In this document: piece after piece, positions 1 to 7,928 of the stretch | Layout of the letters: each line of letters opens with the position of its first letter | Position numbering within the stretch: position 1 is the stretch's first letter | From: Chloroflexota bacterium | GTDB lineage: Bacteria; Chloroflexota; Dehalococcoidia; JACVQG01 | Assembly (NCBI GenBank): GCA_016210545.1 | Contig: JACQTY010000040.1 | Location: 1-46,821, forward strand | Direction of reading: 5' to 3' | DNA: 46,821 nt | Notes under the pieces: generated by a model | What the model saw: only the letters and a program-made list of their open reading frames with translations | Database searches by the model: none | What the model was told of the DNA's origin: nothing | Translations under genes and position numbers: made by a program

Positions 1-30
1 AAATAACATGGACTCAGAAAACATTACCCG

Positions 31-100
31 AGGCTGTCCGAAATTGTCATTCTGGAGCGAAGCGAAGAATCTCAGGGCTGGGGGCGTTTTCGGACAGCCT
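31..100. repeat. Small element with 13-bp perfect inverted ends
   Basis: The ends AGGCTGTCCGAAA (31-43) and TTTCGGACAGCCT (88-100) are perfect inverted repeats around a 44-bp core. The core contains GAGCGAAGCGAAGAATCTCAG, a motif that recurs between genes in this kind of genome. It has no coding capacity. It may be a MITE/REP-like unit, or may serve as a terminator beyond the NHL gene that ends at 200. No target-site duplication was established. Nothing else is visible in 1-199. Confidence 0.6.
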
Positions 101-199
101 GTATAGACTATTATGAGACCATTAGTAAATGAGAGCCATAACCGTCGAACATAGCCGGTCCGGCTTCAGTAAAGAACTGGCTGTTTCTTTCCCACTCCC

Positions 200-2136
200 T
201 CAGCCTGTAACGGCAGCGATGATCCTCTGTACAATTTGGATGAGCGCGTCTGCCTGCTGGTTGGTCAGGGCTTTGCCACGTTGCGCATTGACCTGGTTGA
301 CGAAGGCTCCAAGCTGGTTTACCGCTGCCTGCGTCTGCCCCTGCTGTAAAGAGGCCACAGCGGCATCCAGTTTGCTTGTTAGAGAGGTCTCCGTGCCCTG
401 GGGCAAGTTGAGGCCCCTGACAGTATTGGTCAGCGTCTCCGTGGCCTGCGCAGGAGAGAGTACGGTATAGGTGTTGGTAACGGTGGTTACGTTGCCTGCC
501 CTGTCAGTAGCCGTGACGGTGTATGTCTTTACACCCATTGTAGCTGCGTCAACGGCCTGGCCATTAGGGGTGGTGGCCGAAGTGGCGGCCACACCGGACA
601 GAGTGTCCGATACACTCCAGCTTGCCAGCACGGTCTCGCCCTGGATGAACTGCGCGCCATTAGCGGGCGAGGTGATGGCCACTACCGGTGGAGTTTTATC
701 TATGTTGATAGGGCCAAAGCTGGCGCTGGCAGAGTTGCCCGCATTATCGGTGGCAGTGCCGGTAGTAGACGCTATAGAAGCGCTGAAGGTCTGGTCTCCA
801 GTACAACTGGCTATGCCCGAGCCGGAGTCGGCGCAGGTGTAATGGACAGTTACATCCTGGTTGGCCCAGGAATTGGTGGCATGGGCTGAACCATCTGCCT
901 TTCTGGCGTTGGCGGTGATGGTGGGTGGAATCTTGTCAATGTTAATGGGGCCAAAGCTTACACTGGCTGAGTTGCCAGCATTATCGGTGGCCGTGCCGGT
1001 AGTGGATACTGTAGAAACGCTGAACGTCTGGTCTCCCGTACAACTGGCCAGTCCCGACCCACCGGTATCCGAGCAGGAGTAGTGGACAGTTACATCCTGG
1101 TTAGTCCACGAGCCAGGAACATAGGCAGAGCCATCGGCTTTAGTGGCACTGGCGCTGATGGTAGGTGGTATGGTATCGGGGCTAGCAACTCCGAATACCT
1201 GGATGCGGTAGTTAGCGGTATCTGCCACATACACGTTGCCCGAACCGTCCACAGCCACGCCTCTGGGAGCATAGAACCGACCACTCCCGCTACCCCACGT
1301 GCCCCACTTGGTAAGGAATAAGCCGGAATTGCTGAATTTCTGGATGCGGTGGTTGCTCATATCACCCACATAGACGTTGCCCAAGCTATCCATAGCCACA
1401 CCCCAGGGTGCTGAGAACTGGCCATCGCCGCTGCCAAATATGCCCCACTTGGTAAGGAATAAGCCGGAATTGTTGAACTTTTGGATGCGGTGGTTGCTAG
1501 TATCAGCCACATAGACGTTGCCCAAGCTATCTACAGCTACGCCCCTCGGCCAATAAAACTGGCCATTACCACCGCCATATGTGCCCCACTTCGTGAGGAA
1601 AGTGCCGTTGCTACTGAACTTCTGGATGCGGTGGTTGCCGAGGTCAGTCACATAAATATTTCCCGAACTGTCCACGGTAACACTGAAAGGCAATTGGAAC
1701 TGTCCATCACCGCTGCCTGCGCTGCCCCACTTGGTAAGGAAGGCGCCGGTGCTGCTGAACTTCTGGATACGGTGGTTGTTAATGTCGGTCACATAGATAC
1801 TTCCCGAACCGTCCACGGCCACACCGTGAGGATTAATGAACTGTCCATCACCACTCCCATAGCTCCCCCATTTCGTCAAGAATCGGCCAGAATTGCTGAA
1901 TTTCTGGATGCGGTGGTTCCATTGATCGGCCACATAGACGCTGCCCAAGCTGTCCAAAGCCACGCCATACGGTCCGGAAAACTGGCCATCGCCGTTGCCG
2001 TAGCTGCCCCACACTGGGGCGGCGACTCCTCCGCTACAGCCACCGAAGGCAAAAGGAGCCACGTTGCCATCAAAATGATGACAGACAGGACATGAAGACA
2101 CCGCCGTGCACTGGGGGAGCCATTTAACCGTTTCAT
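200..2136 (-). CDS. Secreted NHL-repeat beta-propeller protein with Ig-like and FIMAH domains (apparent frameshift)
   Basis: An ATG at 2136 follows AAGGAG at good spacing and opens a classic signal peptide (MKRL, basic stretch, hydrophobic core, VAVA-EE). The propeller lies in another frame that is open from 2101. In that frame six NHL repeats of about 47 residues (WGSxGxGDGQF...NHRIQKFS..G.FLTK) should form a six-bladed propeller. Two near-identical Ig-like repeats (IPPTI...DNAGNSAS.SFGPINIDK), one further Ig-like domain and a helical C-terminal tail (SLTSKLDAA...FVNQV.AQRGKALT) that I read as a FIMAH domain follow. Adding one base in the four-G run at 2016-2019 joins the frames as EESPPPVWGSYG, giving about 645 residues. 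This is therefore either a sequencing slip or a recent frameshift. An extracellular binding or adhesion role is likely, but the ligand is unknown. A promoter lies upstream. Confidence 0.85.
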
Positions 2137-2197
2137 AATTTAGTTCTCCTTGTTTCTCCCCGGTGATTGGAGGAGGCCAGCGGATTAAAACGCAGGT

Positions 2198-2227
2198 ATA
2201 GTATCACTTTCAGCAAATCACTGTCAA
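2198..2227 (-). promoter_or_regulatory. Promoter for the NHL-repeat gene
   Basis: On the minus strand, TTGACA (2222-2227) and TACTAT (2198-2203) are separated by 18 bp. They would start a leader of roughly 55 nt ending in the AAGGAG site before the ATG at 2136. The -35 is a perfect match and the -10 matches at 4 of 6 bases. Confidence 0.55.
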
Positions 2228-2305
2228 TACTGTTATCACGTGGCACAAATTGGGTTTTTCGCTTTGTAAGCTATCCCATATCTCCGGGTGCATAGATACC
2301 AAACG

Positions 2306-2653
2306 CTATCCCCGGCTGAAACGTTTGTCGACTATCTTGCCAAGCTCCCCCTCCAGCCATTCCAGGTAGCTCTGGCTGCCTTCCAATACGGGTATAGCCA
2401 GGATTTCGGGGACCTCGTATGGGTGGACCTCGTGGATGGCGGATTCCAGGTCTTTGTACAGGTCCCGCCGGGTCTTAATGAGGCACAGCCATTCCTCGGC
2501 GGTCTCCATCTTGCCCTTCCACCGGTAGGTGCTGCTGACCGGGCCGATAACCTGGACGCAGCCCGCCAGTCGCTTTTCCACCAGCGCCGCGGCAATTGCC
2601 TGGGCCTGTTCTTTTTTGTCTACGGTTGTCATGACCTGGATGAACTCTTGCAT
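2306..2653 (-). CDS. cutA: Divalent-cation tolerance protein CutA
   Basis: This 115-residue protein matches the usual length and pattern of the small trimeric ferredoxin-fold CutA family. It has an N-terminal strand (IQVMTTVDKKEQAQAIAAAL), AGCVQVIGPVSSTYRWKGK in the middle, EEWLCLIKT, and the HPYEVPEILAIPV signature, ending with a short helix (YLEWL). CutA proteins are cytoplasmic and linked to metal-ion tolerance, although their molecular role is still unclear. The ATG at 2653 is supported by AAGGAG nine bases upstream. The gene stands alone between the NHL gene and a toxin-antitoxin pair, with about 100 bp of palindromic repeat on its upstream side. Confidence 0.92.
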   Translation of the reverse strand: MQEFIQVMTTVDKKEQAQAIAAALVEKRLAGCVQVIGPVSSTYRWKGKMETAEEWLCLIKTRRDLYKDLESAIHEVHPYEVPEILAIPVLEGSQSYLEWLEGELGKIVDKRFSRG

Positions 2654-2680
2654 TTGGTGCAGCTCCTTAGGGAGCTAAAT

Positions 2681-2748
2681 CCCCCGTTCCGAATCACCTC
2701 GGTAATTCGGAACCGCCCCCTTTACTAAAGGGGGTTGGGGGATTCCCC
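2681..2748. repeat. Two intergenic palindromes, including a CCCCCTTTACTAAAGGGGG unit
   Basis: GTTCCGAAT (2686-2694) pairs with ATTCGGAAC (2704-2712). Next to it, CCCCCTTTACTAAAGGGGG (2716-2734) is a near-perfect palindrome. The second unit, or a half of it, recurs near 5683, 31547 and 45642, so it is a dispersed repeat. Its position between the PIN gene and cutA would also suit a terminator. Confidence 0.6.
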
Positions 2749-2754
2749 CCTCCG

Positions 2755-3180
2755 CTATTTCGACTCACCGCCGGGCAGCACCGTGAACCCGGCGGCTATG
2801 AAACCGTCGTCAAAGGCAAAGCAATCGGTGATGCCGTGCTGCTTCATGGCGACGCAGGACGTGCCGTCTACGAAGCTGAAGGCCTGTCCCGGGTACTGCT
2901 CCAGTAACTTGTACGCCTCCTGCTCCATTTCCTCGGAGACGAAGATGTGGCTCAGCCGCCTGGCCTGCCGCACGTTTCTCAGGAATTCCGAGGCAACCGC
3001 ATGTCCCAGTCTGAAGCGGATCAGGGTATAGCTCTCGCCGATGACGTGGTTGGTGGTGGACATATCCCGGTAGTTGGCCAGGGCCCTGGTGAGGAAAGCC
3101 GCGGCCTGGGGATGGTGGGCGTCGGAGGCATCCACCAGGGCGTACCATGCCGAGGTGTCGACAAAGATACTTGCTTTCAT
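2755..3180 (-). CDS. PIN-domain ribonuclease toxin (VapC-like)
   Basis: This 141-residue PIN domain carries the expected acidic metal-binding residues: D8 in FVDTSAW, E49 in VIGES, D105 in FSFVDGTS and D124/D125 in FAFDDGF. VapC-type toxins are Mg2+-dependent endoribonucleases that typically cut tRNA or rRNA and are held inactive by a cognate antitoxin. The ATG at 3180 overlaps the stop codon of the upstream RHH gene by four bases (ATGA), so the two are translationally coupled. All catalytic residues are present, so the toxin is predicted active. The RNA target cannot be read from the sequence. Confidence 0.88.
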   Translation of the reverse strand: MKASIFVDTSAWYALVDASDAHHPQAAAFLTRALANYRDMSTTNHVIGESYTLIRFRLGHAVASEFLRNVRQARRLSHIFVSEEMEQEAYKLLEQYPGQAFSFVDGTSCVAMKQHGITDCFAFDDGFIAAGFTVLPGGESK

Positions 3181-3437
3181 GGTCTTGCCTGGGTTCCCTC
3201 GTGCTCCGGCGCGGGGTTGTCGTGCTCTTCCGATGTTTTGCCCGGCTCGCCGTGCGCCAAGCCTACGATGGCCAGCAGGGCATTCTCCTCGCCAGCCATC
3301 TCCTCCCGAATGACACGCCAGGCGCCCTCTCGCAGGAGTTGCGCCTTGGACACCCGCCTGCGGGCCGAGACCCGCCCTAATTCTTCATCTAGCTCGGGTT
3401 CTATGTAGATCTGCATGCGCTTCATTTTGATGGGCAC
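3177..3437 (-). CDS. Ribbon-helix-helix antitoxin paired with the PIN toxin
   Basis: This 86-residue protein has an N-terminal RHH/CopG-like segment (MKRMQIYIEPELDEELGRV, then RRRVSKAQLLREGAWRVI) and a polar, probably disordered C-terminal tail of the kind that wraps a toxin. I chose the GTG at 3437 because GGAGGAGG ends six bases upstream. A longer in-frame extension up to 3515 would run back through the presumed promoter and operator. RHH antitoxins dimerise, bind palindromic operators and repress their own operon. Two identical palindromes lie just upstream. The gene overlaps the PIN gene by four bases. Confidence 0.85.
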   Translation of the reverse strand: MPIKMKRMQIYIEPELDEELGRVSARRRVSKAQLLREGAWRVIREEMAGEENALLAIVGLAHGEPGKTSEEHDNPAPEHEGTQARP

Positions 3438-3478
3438 GGTTCGCCTCCTCCGGTTGCCAACCGGCAGGTTGGCCGATG

Positions 3479-3510
3479 ATGTATACATGGTAAAATATAG
3501 ATGTATACAT
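3479..3510 (-). promoter_or_regulatory. Twin ATGTATACAT operator before the RHH-PIN operon
   Basis: Two identical perfect 10-bp palindromes, ATGTATACAT, occupy 3479-3488 and 3501-3510. Their centres are 22 bp apart, about two helical turns, with an AT-rich spacer. They sit about 40 bp upstream of the antitoxin start. The layout fits cooperative binding by two RHH dimers. Binding itself is inferred. No -35/-10 pair with good spacing was clear. Confidence 0.6.
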
Positions 3511-3515
3511 TGCAA

Positions 3516-3921
3516 TAGGGTGTGCCTTGACCATGATCCGTGGATTTCCCGCAGATAGAAAAGACGGCAAATCCCGATGGATCGGGACTCTCCCTCAAGG
3601 GGCGAGAGGAATGGGACGGGATGGGCGGTTCGCGAACCGCCCCTGGAAACGCATCCCTTCCCGCACCGGAAAGGACCAAGGGTCAGGTCGCGAATTCCCC
3701 TCTCTCCGCGTTCTCCGCGCCGTCCGCGTGAGTCCTCCTGAATCCGCCATCAAATCCCTCTCAATCTCCCCTTCGGAGATCCTTCGACAGGCTCAGGACT
3801 TGCTTCGCTCGGCTCATCCCGATTCATCGGGATTTGCCAAAGGGAGGCCGACACTTCGGCCCCAAAGGCGAGTGTAGCGCCAAGCTGGTGAAAGAACTTT
3901 CGATTTGAGTAGATTGGAGAG
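3516..3921. repeat. Non-coding gap with palindromic modules
   Basis: This stretch between the antitoxin operon and glyQS has no credible gene. It holds palindromes such as TCCCGATGGATCGGGA (3572-3587) and CCCGATTCATCGGG (near 3820). The latter is embedded in a segment (CTCATCCCGATTCATCGGGA) that recurs near 5659. Sequences of the CGACAGGCTCAGG type also occur. The predicted peptides in all frames are low-complexity and look spurious. Confidence 0.6.
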
Positions 3922-3999
3922 GTGGCGGATTTTGGTCCTTCCCCGCCTTTGACTTTCCCCCTGAAAGCTGATAACTTTATTGCTCAGGAGGTCAGCAGA

Positions 4000-5565
4000 G
4001 TGCTCAGAATCTCTACCAAATCTGTCGACATGGATACGATTGTCTCGCTGTGCAAACGGCGGGGCTATGTTTTCCCCTCCAGCGAAATCTACGGCGGCCT
4101 GGGCTCGGCCTGGGACTACGGACCCCTCGGCGTGGAGCTGAAGCGCAACGTGAGGGAGGCCTGGTGGCGAGCCAACGTGCAGGAGAGGGACGACGTTGTC
4201 GGCTTGGACTCGGCCATAATCCTCAACCCCCAGGCGTGGGTGGCCAGCGGGCATGTTAAGGGCTTCTCGGACCCCCTGGTGGAGTGTCTCGCCTGCAATC
4301 AGCGGTTCCGGCCCGATCAGGTATTAGCGGGCGAGGTGGTCCGCTTCGGCACACCACCAATAGTGTATTTCACCACATTGAATGCAGTCGACTATCAGCG
4401 AGAGTGGGCAAGGGCGCAATTGGCACCCGGTGCAGATTCCGGAACAGTTATGTCGGCATCTCCGCCTCCTAGAACATTCCAGCAGTTCGACTCAAAGAAG
4501 CTGCCCTGTCCGTTCTGCGGAGCCATCGGCCAGTTCACGGAGCCCCGCCAGTTCAACCTGATGTTCAAGACCTTTGCTGGCCCTGTGGAGGATGCGGCGT
4601 CGGTGGTGTACCTGCGACCGGAAACGGCGCAGGGCATCTTCCTGAACTTCCAGAATGTGCTGACGACCACCCGGCGGAAGCTGCCCTTCGGTATCGCTCA
4701 GATAGGTAAGGCGTTCCGCAACGAGATCACGCCCGGCAACTTCATCTTCCGCACCCGCGAGTTCGAGCAAATGGAGATCGAATACTTCGTCAAGCCCGGC
4801 GAGGACGAGAAGCCCTTCCAGGACTGGCTCCAGCAGCGGTTCAACTGGTACCTGAATCTCGGGCTCAGGAAAGAGAACCTCCGTCTGCGCCAGCATGGCA
4901 AGGACGAGCTGGCCCACTATGCCAAAGACTGCTACGACGTGGAATACCTCTTCCCGATGGGCTGGTCGGAGCTGGAGGGGATCGCCAACCGCGGCGACTT
5001 CGACCTGAAGCAGCATTCCCAGCACAGCGGCAAGGATCTGAGCTATTTCGATGAAGGGACCAAAGAGCACTTCATTCCCTGCGTCATCGAGCCTTCGGCC
5101 GGCGTCGACCGCTCGGCCCTGGCCTTCCTCATTGATGCCTACGACGAGGAGGAGGTAAAGGGAGAGAAGAGGGCCATTCTGCGCCTGCATCCCGCTCTGG
5201 CTCCTATAAAGGTGGCCGTGCTGCCGCTCAGCCGCAACGAGAAACTGGTTCCCCTGGGCAGAGAGGTCTACTCGACGCTACGCAAGTCGTGGATGGTGCA
5301 GTACGACGACGCCCAGAGCATCGGTCGCCGCTACCGCCGCCAGGACGAGATCGGGACGCCGTTCGCCGTCACCATCGACTTCCAGTCGCTGGAAGACAAC
5401 ATGGTCACTATCCGGAGCCGCGACAGCATGGCCCAGATACGCGTGCCCATCGCCACTCTTCGTGGAACGCTGGGCAAGAAGCTGGCAGGAGAAGCAATCG
5501 AGGCGCTGCCCGAGGGCGGGGTGATGTGGAAGACCGAGGAAAAACAGGAGACGGCGAAGGCTTGA
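4000..5565 (+). CDS. glyQS: Glycyl-tRNA synthetase, single-chain (alpha2) type
   Basis: This class II synthetase charges tRNA-Gly and is of the homodimeric type found in archaea, eukaryotes and some bacteria, not the alpha2beta2 type. Signatures are MDTIVSLCKRRGYVFPSSEIYGG near the N-terminus, two Cys pairs (CLAC and CPFC) suggesting a zinc site, RPETAQGIF, motif 2 (IGKAFRNEITPG...FRTREFEQMEIEYF), ELEGIANRGDFDL, and motif 3 (IEPSAGVDRSALAFL). The C-terminal anticodon-binding domain is complete (APIKVAVLPLSRNEKLV to QIRVPI). The GTG at 4000 is chosen because AGGAGG ends eight bases upstream. The ATG at 4030, closer to usual family starts, is the alternative. The product is 521 residues. Confidence 0.95.
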   Translation: MLRISTKSVDMDTIVSLCKRRGYVFPSSEIYGGLGSAWDYGPLGVELKRNVREAWWRANVQERDDVVGLDSAIILNPQAWVASGHVKGFSDPLVECLACNQRFRPDQVLAGEVVRFGTPPIVYFTTLNAVDYQREWARAQLAPGADSGTVMSASPPPRTFQQFDSKKLPCPFCGAIGQFTEPRQFNLMFKTFAGPVEDAASVVYLRPETAQGIFLNFQNVLTTTRRKLPFGIAQIGKAFRNEITPGNFIFRTREFEQMEIEYFVKPGEDEKPFQDWLQQRFNWYLNLGLRKENLRLRQHGKDELAHYAKDCYDVEYLFPMGWSELEGIANRGDFDLKQHSQHSGKDLSYFDEGTKEHFIPCVIEPSAGVDRSALAFLIDAYDEEEVKGEKRAILRLHPALAPIKVAVLPLSRNEKLVPLGREVYSTLRKSWMVQYDDAQSIGRRYRRQDEIGTPFAVTIDFQSLEDNMVTIRSRDSMAQIRVPIATLRGTLGKKLAGEAIEALPEGGVMWKTEEKQETAKA

Positions 5566-5639
5566 ACGGGGCGGCTCTCTCGGAGACGCGGAGCAGGCTT
5601 GATCCTGCTGAAACGAATGGTGGGTTACGCGGGAATCCT

Positions 5640-5700
5640 CCAACCCCCCGCCGGCAGGCTCATCCCGATTCATCGGGATTTAGTAAAGGGGGGGAATCCG
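5640..5700. repeat. Dispersed palindrome copy between glyQS and the AOR gene
   Basis: The module CTCATCCCGATTCATCGGGA followed by TTAGTAAAGGGGG is shared with the region near 3818 and, in part, with the CCCCCTTTACTAAAGGGGG units. The rest of the 238-bp gap (5566-5803) shows no gene. Confidence 0.5.
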
Positions 5701-5803
5701 GCGCCGCACCCACTCTGGATTCTCTGGATTCCGGCTCGGAGGCCGGAATGGCAAATTCATATCTTTAGGACTATTGGATTTCAATCAACACAGGAGCGTG
5801 AAC

Positions 5804-7723
5804 ATGGCGACGTCCCCTTACACCGGCAAGATTCTACGGGTAGACCTGTCCACGGGAAAAGCCACGGAGACGCCGACAGAAGCCTACGCCGATCGTTTTC
5901 TGGGCGGGCGCGGCATCGCCGCCAAGATCTATTGGGACGAGGTCCCCGCCGCCGTGAAGGCCCTCGACCCGGAAAACCGGTTGATCTTCGCTATGGGCCC
6001 GCTGGGATGCTACCCGGTTATCGGCGCCAGCCGCTGGGTGGTCTGCGGTAAGTCCCCGGCGCTCAACCCCGAGCATTTCTGCTATTCCAACTTCGGCGGC
6101 CACTGGGGCGCCGAGCTGAAATTCGCTGGCTACGATGCCCTGGTAGTCCACGGCAAGGCATCCAGACCCGTTTACCTCTTCATTCACGACGGCAAGACGG
6201 AGATACGGGACGCCTCGGCGCTGTGGGGCAAGGGGGCGATGGACGCCCGGGAGGCCCTCAAGGCCGAGATGGGCAGTTCAGTCAAGGTGGTCGCCACCGG
6301 CCCGGCCGGCGAGAACCAGGTGGCGCTGGCCACCATACTGGCCGACAACGACGCCAGCGGCTCGGGCGGGCTGGGGGCAGTGATGGGTTCCAAGAACCTC
6401 AAGGCCATCGTGGTTAGGGGCGCCAAAAAGTCCTTCCCGATCGCCGACTCTCAACGATACCGTGAATTCCTCGACACCTTCCGCGTCCTGCGCAAGGGAA
6501 ACCCCATGTCCATCCAGGGGCTAAAAGAAGGGCCTAATACAAAAAAGGACCCGTGCTACGGGTGCATCGGCAGTTGCTCGCGGCGGGTCTACCGGGCGGA
6601 GAACGGGCAGAGCGGCAAGTTCATGTGCCAGGCCAGCCTGTTCTACCAGGCCAGGGCCGACAAGTTCTACGGCAAGCCGACGGAGGTACCCTTCTTCGCT
6701 ACCAAGCTCTGCGACCAGTACGGCGTCGACACCAACACTTTGGACGTCATGCTTCTATGGCTATGGCGCTGCTTCCAGGCGGGCATCATCACCGAGGAGA
6801 CCACCGGTATCCCCCTGTCCAAGCCGGGCAGCCTGGAGTTCATCGAATCCCTGGTCAAGACAGTTGCCTTGCGGCAAGGCTTCGGCGAGGTCCTGGCCGG
6901 GGGAACGTTCAAGGCGGCCGCCCAGTTGGGTCCAAAGGCCCAGGAGCAACTCACCGACTACTTCACCCTGTCCGCCCAACGGGCCGACTACGAGCCCCGC
7001 GTCTACATTGCCAACGCGCTTCTCCTGGCCATGGAGCCACGCATGCCCATTCAGCAAATGCACGAGATAACCCTGCTCGTCGGGCGGTGGCTGAAGTGGG
7101 TGCACAAGGAGCCGGGTGCCTTCGTCTCGAACGACCTTATCCGGGACGTCGCCAGGAAGTTCTGGGGGAGCGAACTGGCCGCCGATTTCTCGACCTATGA
7201 GGGCAAGGCTCTGTGCGCCCTTAAGGTCCAGGACCGTCAGAACGTCAAGGAGAGCCTGGTTCTCTGCGACTGGCTGTGGCCCATCACCGATGTGGAATTC
7301 GCCGACGACCACGTGGGCGACCCGGCCATCGAGAGCAAAGTCTTTTCCATTGTTACCGGCAAGGAAGTCGACGAAGCCGGGCTGAACAAGTTCGGCGAGC
7401 GCATCTTCAACCTTCAGCGGGCCATCATGGCCCGGGAAGGGCATCGCGGCAGAGAAGCCGATACGGTGACACCCGCCTGGTTCACTACACCACTGAAATA
7501 CCACCCCGTGCAGCACGAATGTCTGGTGCCGGGCAAGGATGGCGCCGTGGTCTGCCGCAAGGGCGAGGTGCTCGACAAGCAGAAGTTCGAGGGGATCAAG
7601 GACGAATACTATGCGCTGCGGGGCTGGGATGTGGCCACGGGCCTGCAGACAAAGGCCAAGCTGGCCGAGCTAGGGATGGGTGATGTGGCCGAGGTGCTGC
7701 AAAAGGAAGAACTGTTGGCGTAA
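5804..7723 (+). CDS. Aldehyde:ferredoxin oxidoreductase family protein (tungstopterin)
   Basis: This 639-residue AOR-family enzyme would oxidise aldehydes, or reduce carboxylic acids, using a bis-pterin tungsten (or molybdenum) centre and one [4Fe-4S] cluster. The N-terminal domain begins YTGKILRVDLSTGK and includes FGGHWGAELKFAGYDALVVHGKA. The central part has ASGSGGLGAVMGSKNLKAIVV. Cluster ligands are visible as CYGCIGSC (CxxCxxxC), with the fourth Cys in ESLVLCDW. The C-terminus YYALRGWDVATG is typical. The start at 5804 follows CAGGAG; an upstream in-frame ATG (5774) lacks such a site. The substrate cannot be assigned. No dedicated ferredoxin or partner subunit is adjacent. moaA and moaC, for early pterin synthesis, lie about 31 kb away in this window. 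Confidence 0.9.
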   Translation: MATSPYTGKILRVDLSTGKATETPTEAYADRFLGGRGIAAKIYWDEVPAAVKALDPENRLIFAMGPLGCYPVIGASRWVVCGKSPALNPEHFCYSNFGGHWGAELKFAGYDALVVHGKASRPVYLFIHDGKTEIRDASALWGKGAMDAREALKAEMGSSVKVVATGPAGENQVALATILADNDASGSGGLGAVMGSKNLKAIVVRGAKKSFPIADSQRYREFLDTFRVLRKGNPMSIQGLKEGPNTKKDPCYGCIGSCSRRVYRAENGQSGKFMCQASLFYQARADKFYGKPTEVPFFATKLCDQYGVDTNTLDVMLLWLWRCFQAGIITEETTGIPLSKPGSLEFIESLVKTVALRQGFGEVLAGGTFKAAAQLGPKAQEQLTDYFTLSAQRADYEPRVYIANALLLAMEPRMPIQQMHEITLLVGRWLKWVHKEPGAFVSNDLIRDVARKFWGSELAADFSTYEGKALCALKVQDRQNVKESLVLCDWLWPITDVEFADDHVGDPAIESKVFSIVTGKEVDEAGLNKFGERIFNLQRAIMAREGHRGREADTVTPAWFTTPLKYHPVQHECLVPGKDGAVVCRKGEVLDKQKFEGIKDEYYALRGWDVATGLQTKAKLAELGMGDVAEVLQKEELLA

Positions 7724-7882
7724 TCGTAGAGACGCATAGCAATCCGTCTGAGCGCCCAAATTCCTCACCCAAAGCACGCGGTCGCGTGCAAGCCGGACTC
7801 GACATCGAAAACCCCCGTCCCGATAGAATCGTCCCGATGCAACGGGATTCACGTAAACGGGGTCCTGGTGCGCCTCCCTTCG

Positions 7883-7911
7883 TTGAAAGAATCAACATAT
7901 TGTAGTAGAGT
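7883..7911 (+). promoter_or_regulatory. Possible promoter for the M50 protease gene
   Basis: TTGAAA (7883-7888) and TAGAGT (7906-7911) are 17 bp apart. Transcription would begin only about 10 bases before the GTG at 7929, leaving at most a weak ribosome site. The -10 is poor, so this is tentative. Confidence 0.35.
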
Positions 7912-7928
7912 AATGACAGGTTAGATAA

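Noticed and set aside
1481-2095. 204-codon plus-strand frame opposite the NHL repeats
   Set aside because: Its internal repetition simply mirrors the NHL repeats on the other strand.
3880-3999. Possible T-box leader before glyQS
   Set aside because: GAGAGGTGGCGG loosely recalls the T-box antiterminator motif, but the conserved GGTGGNACCGCG core, the specifier stem and a following terminator are not convincing.
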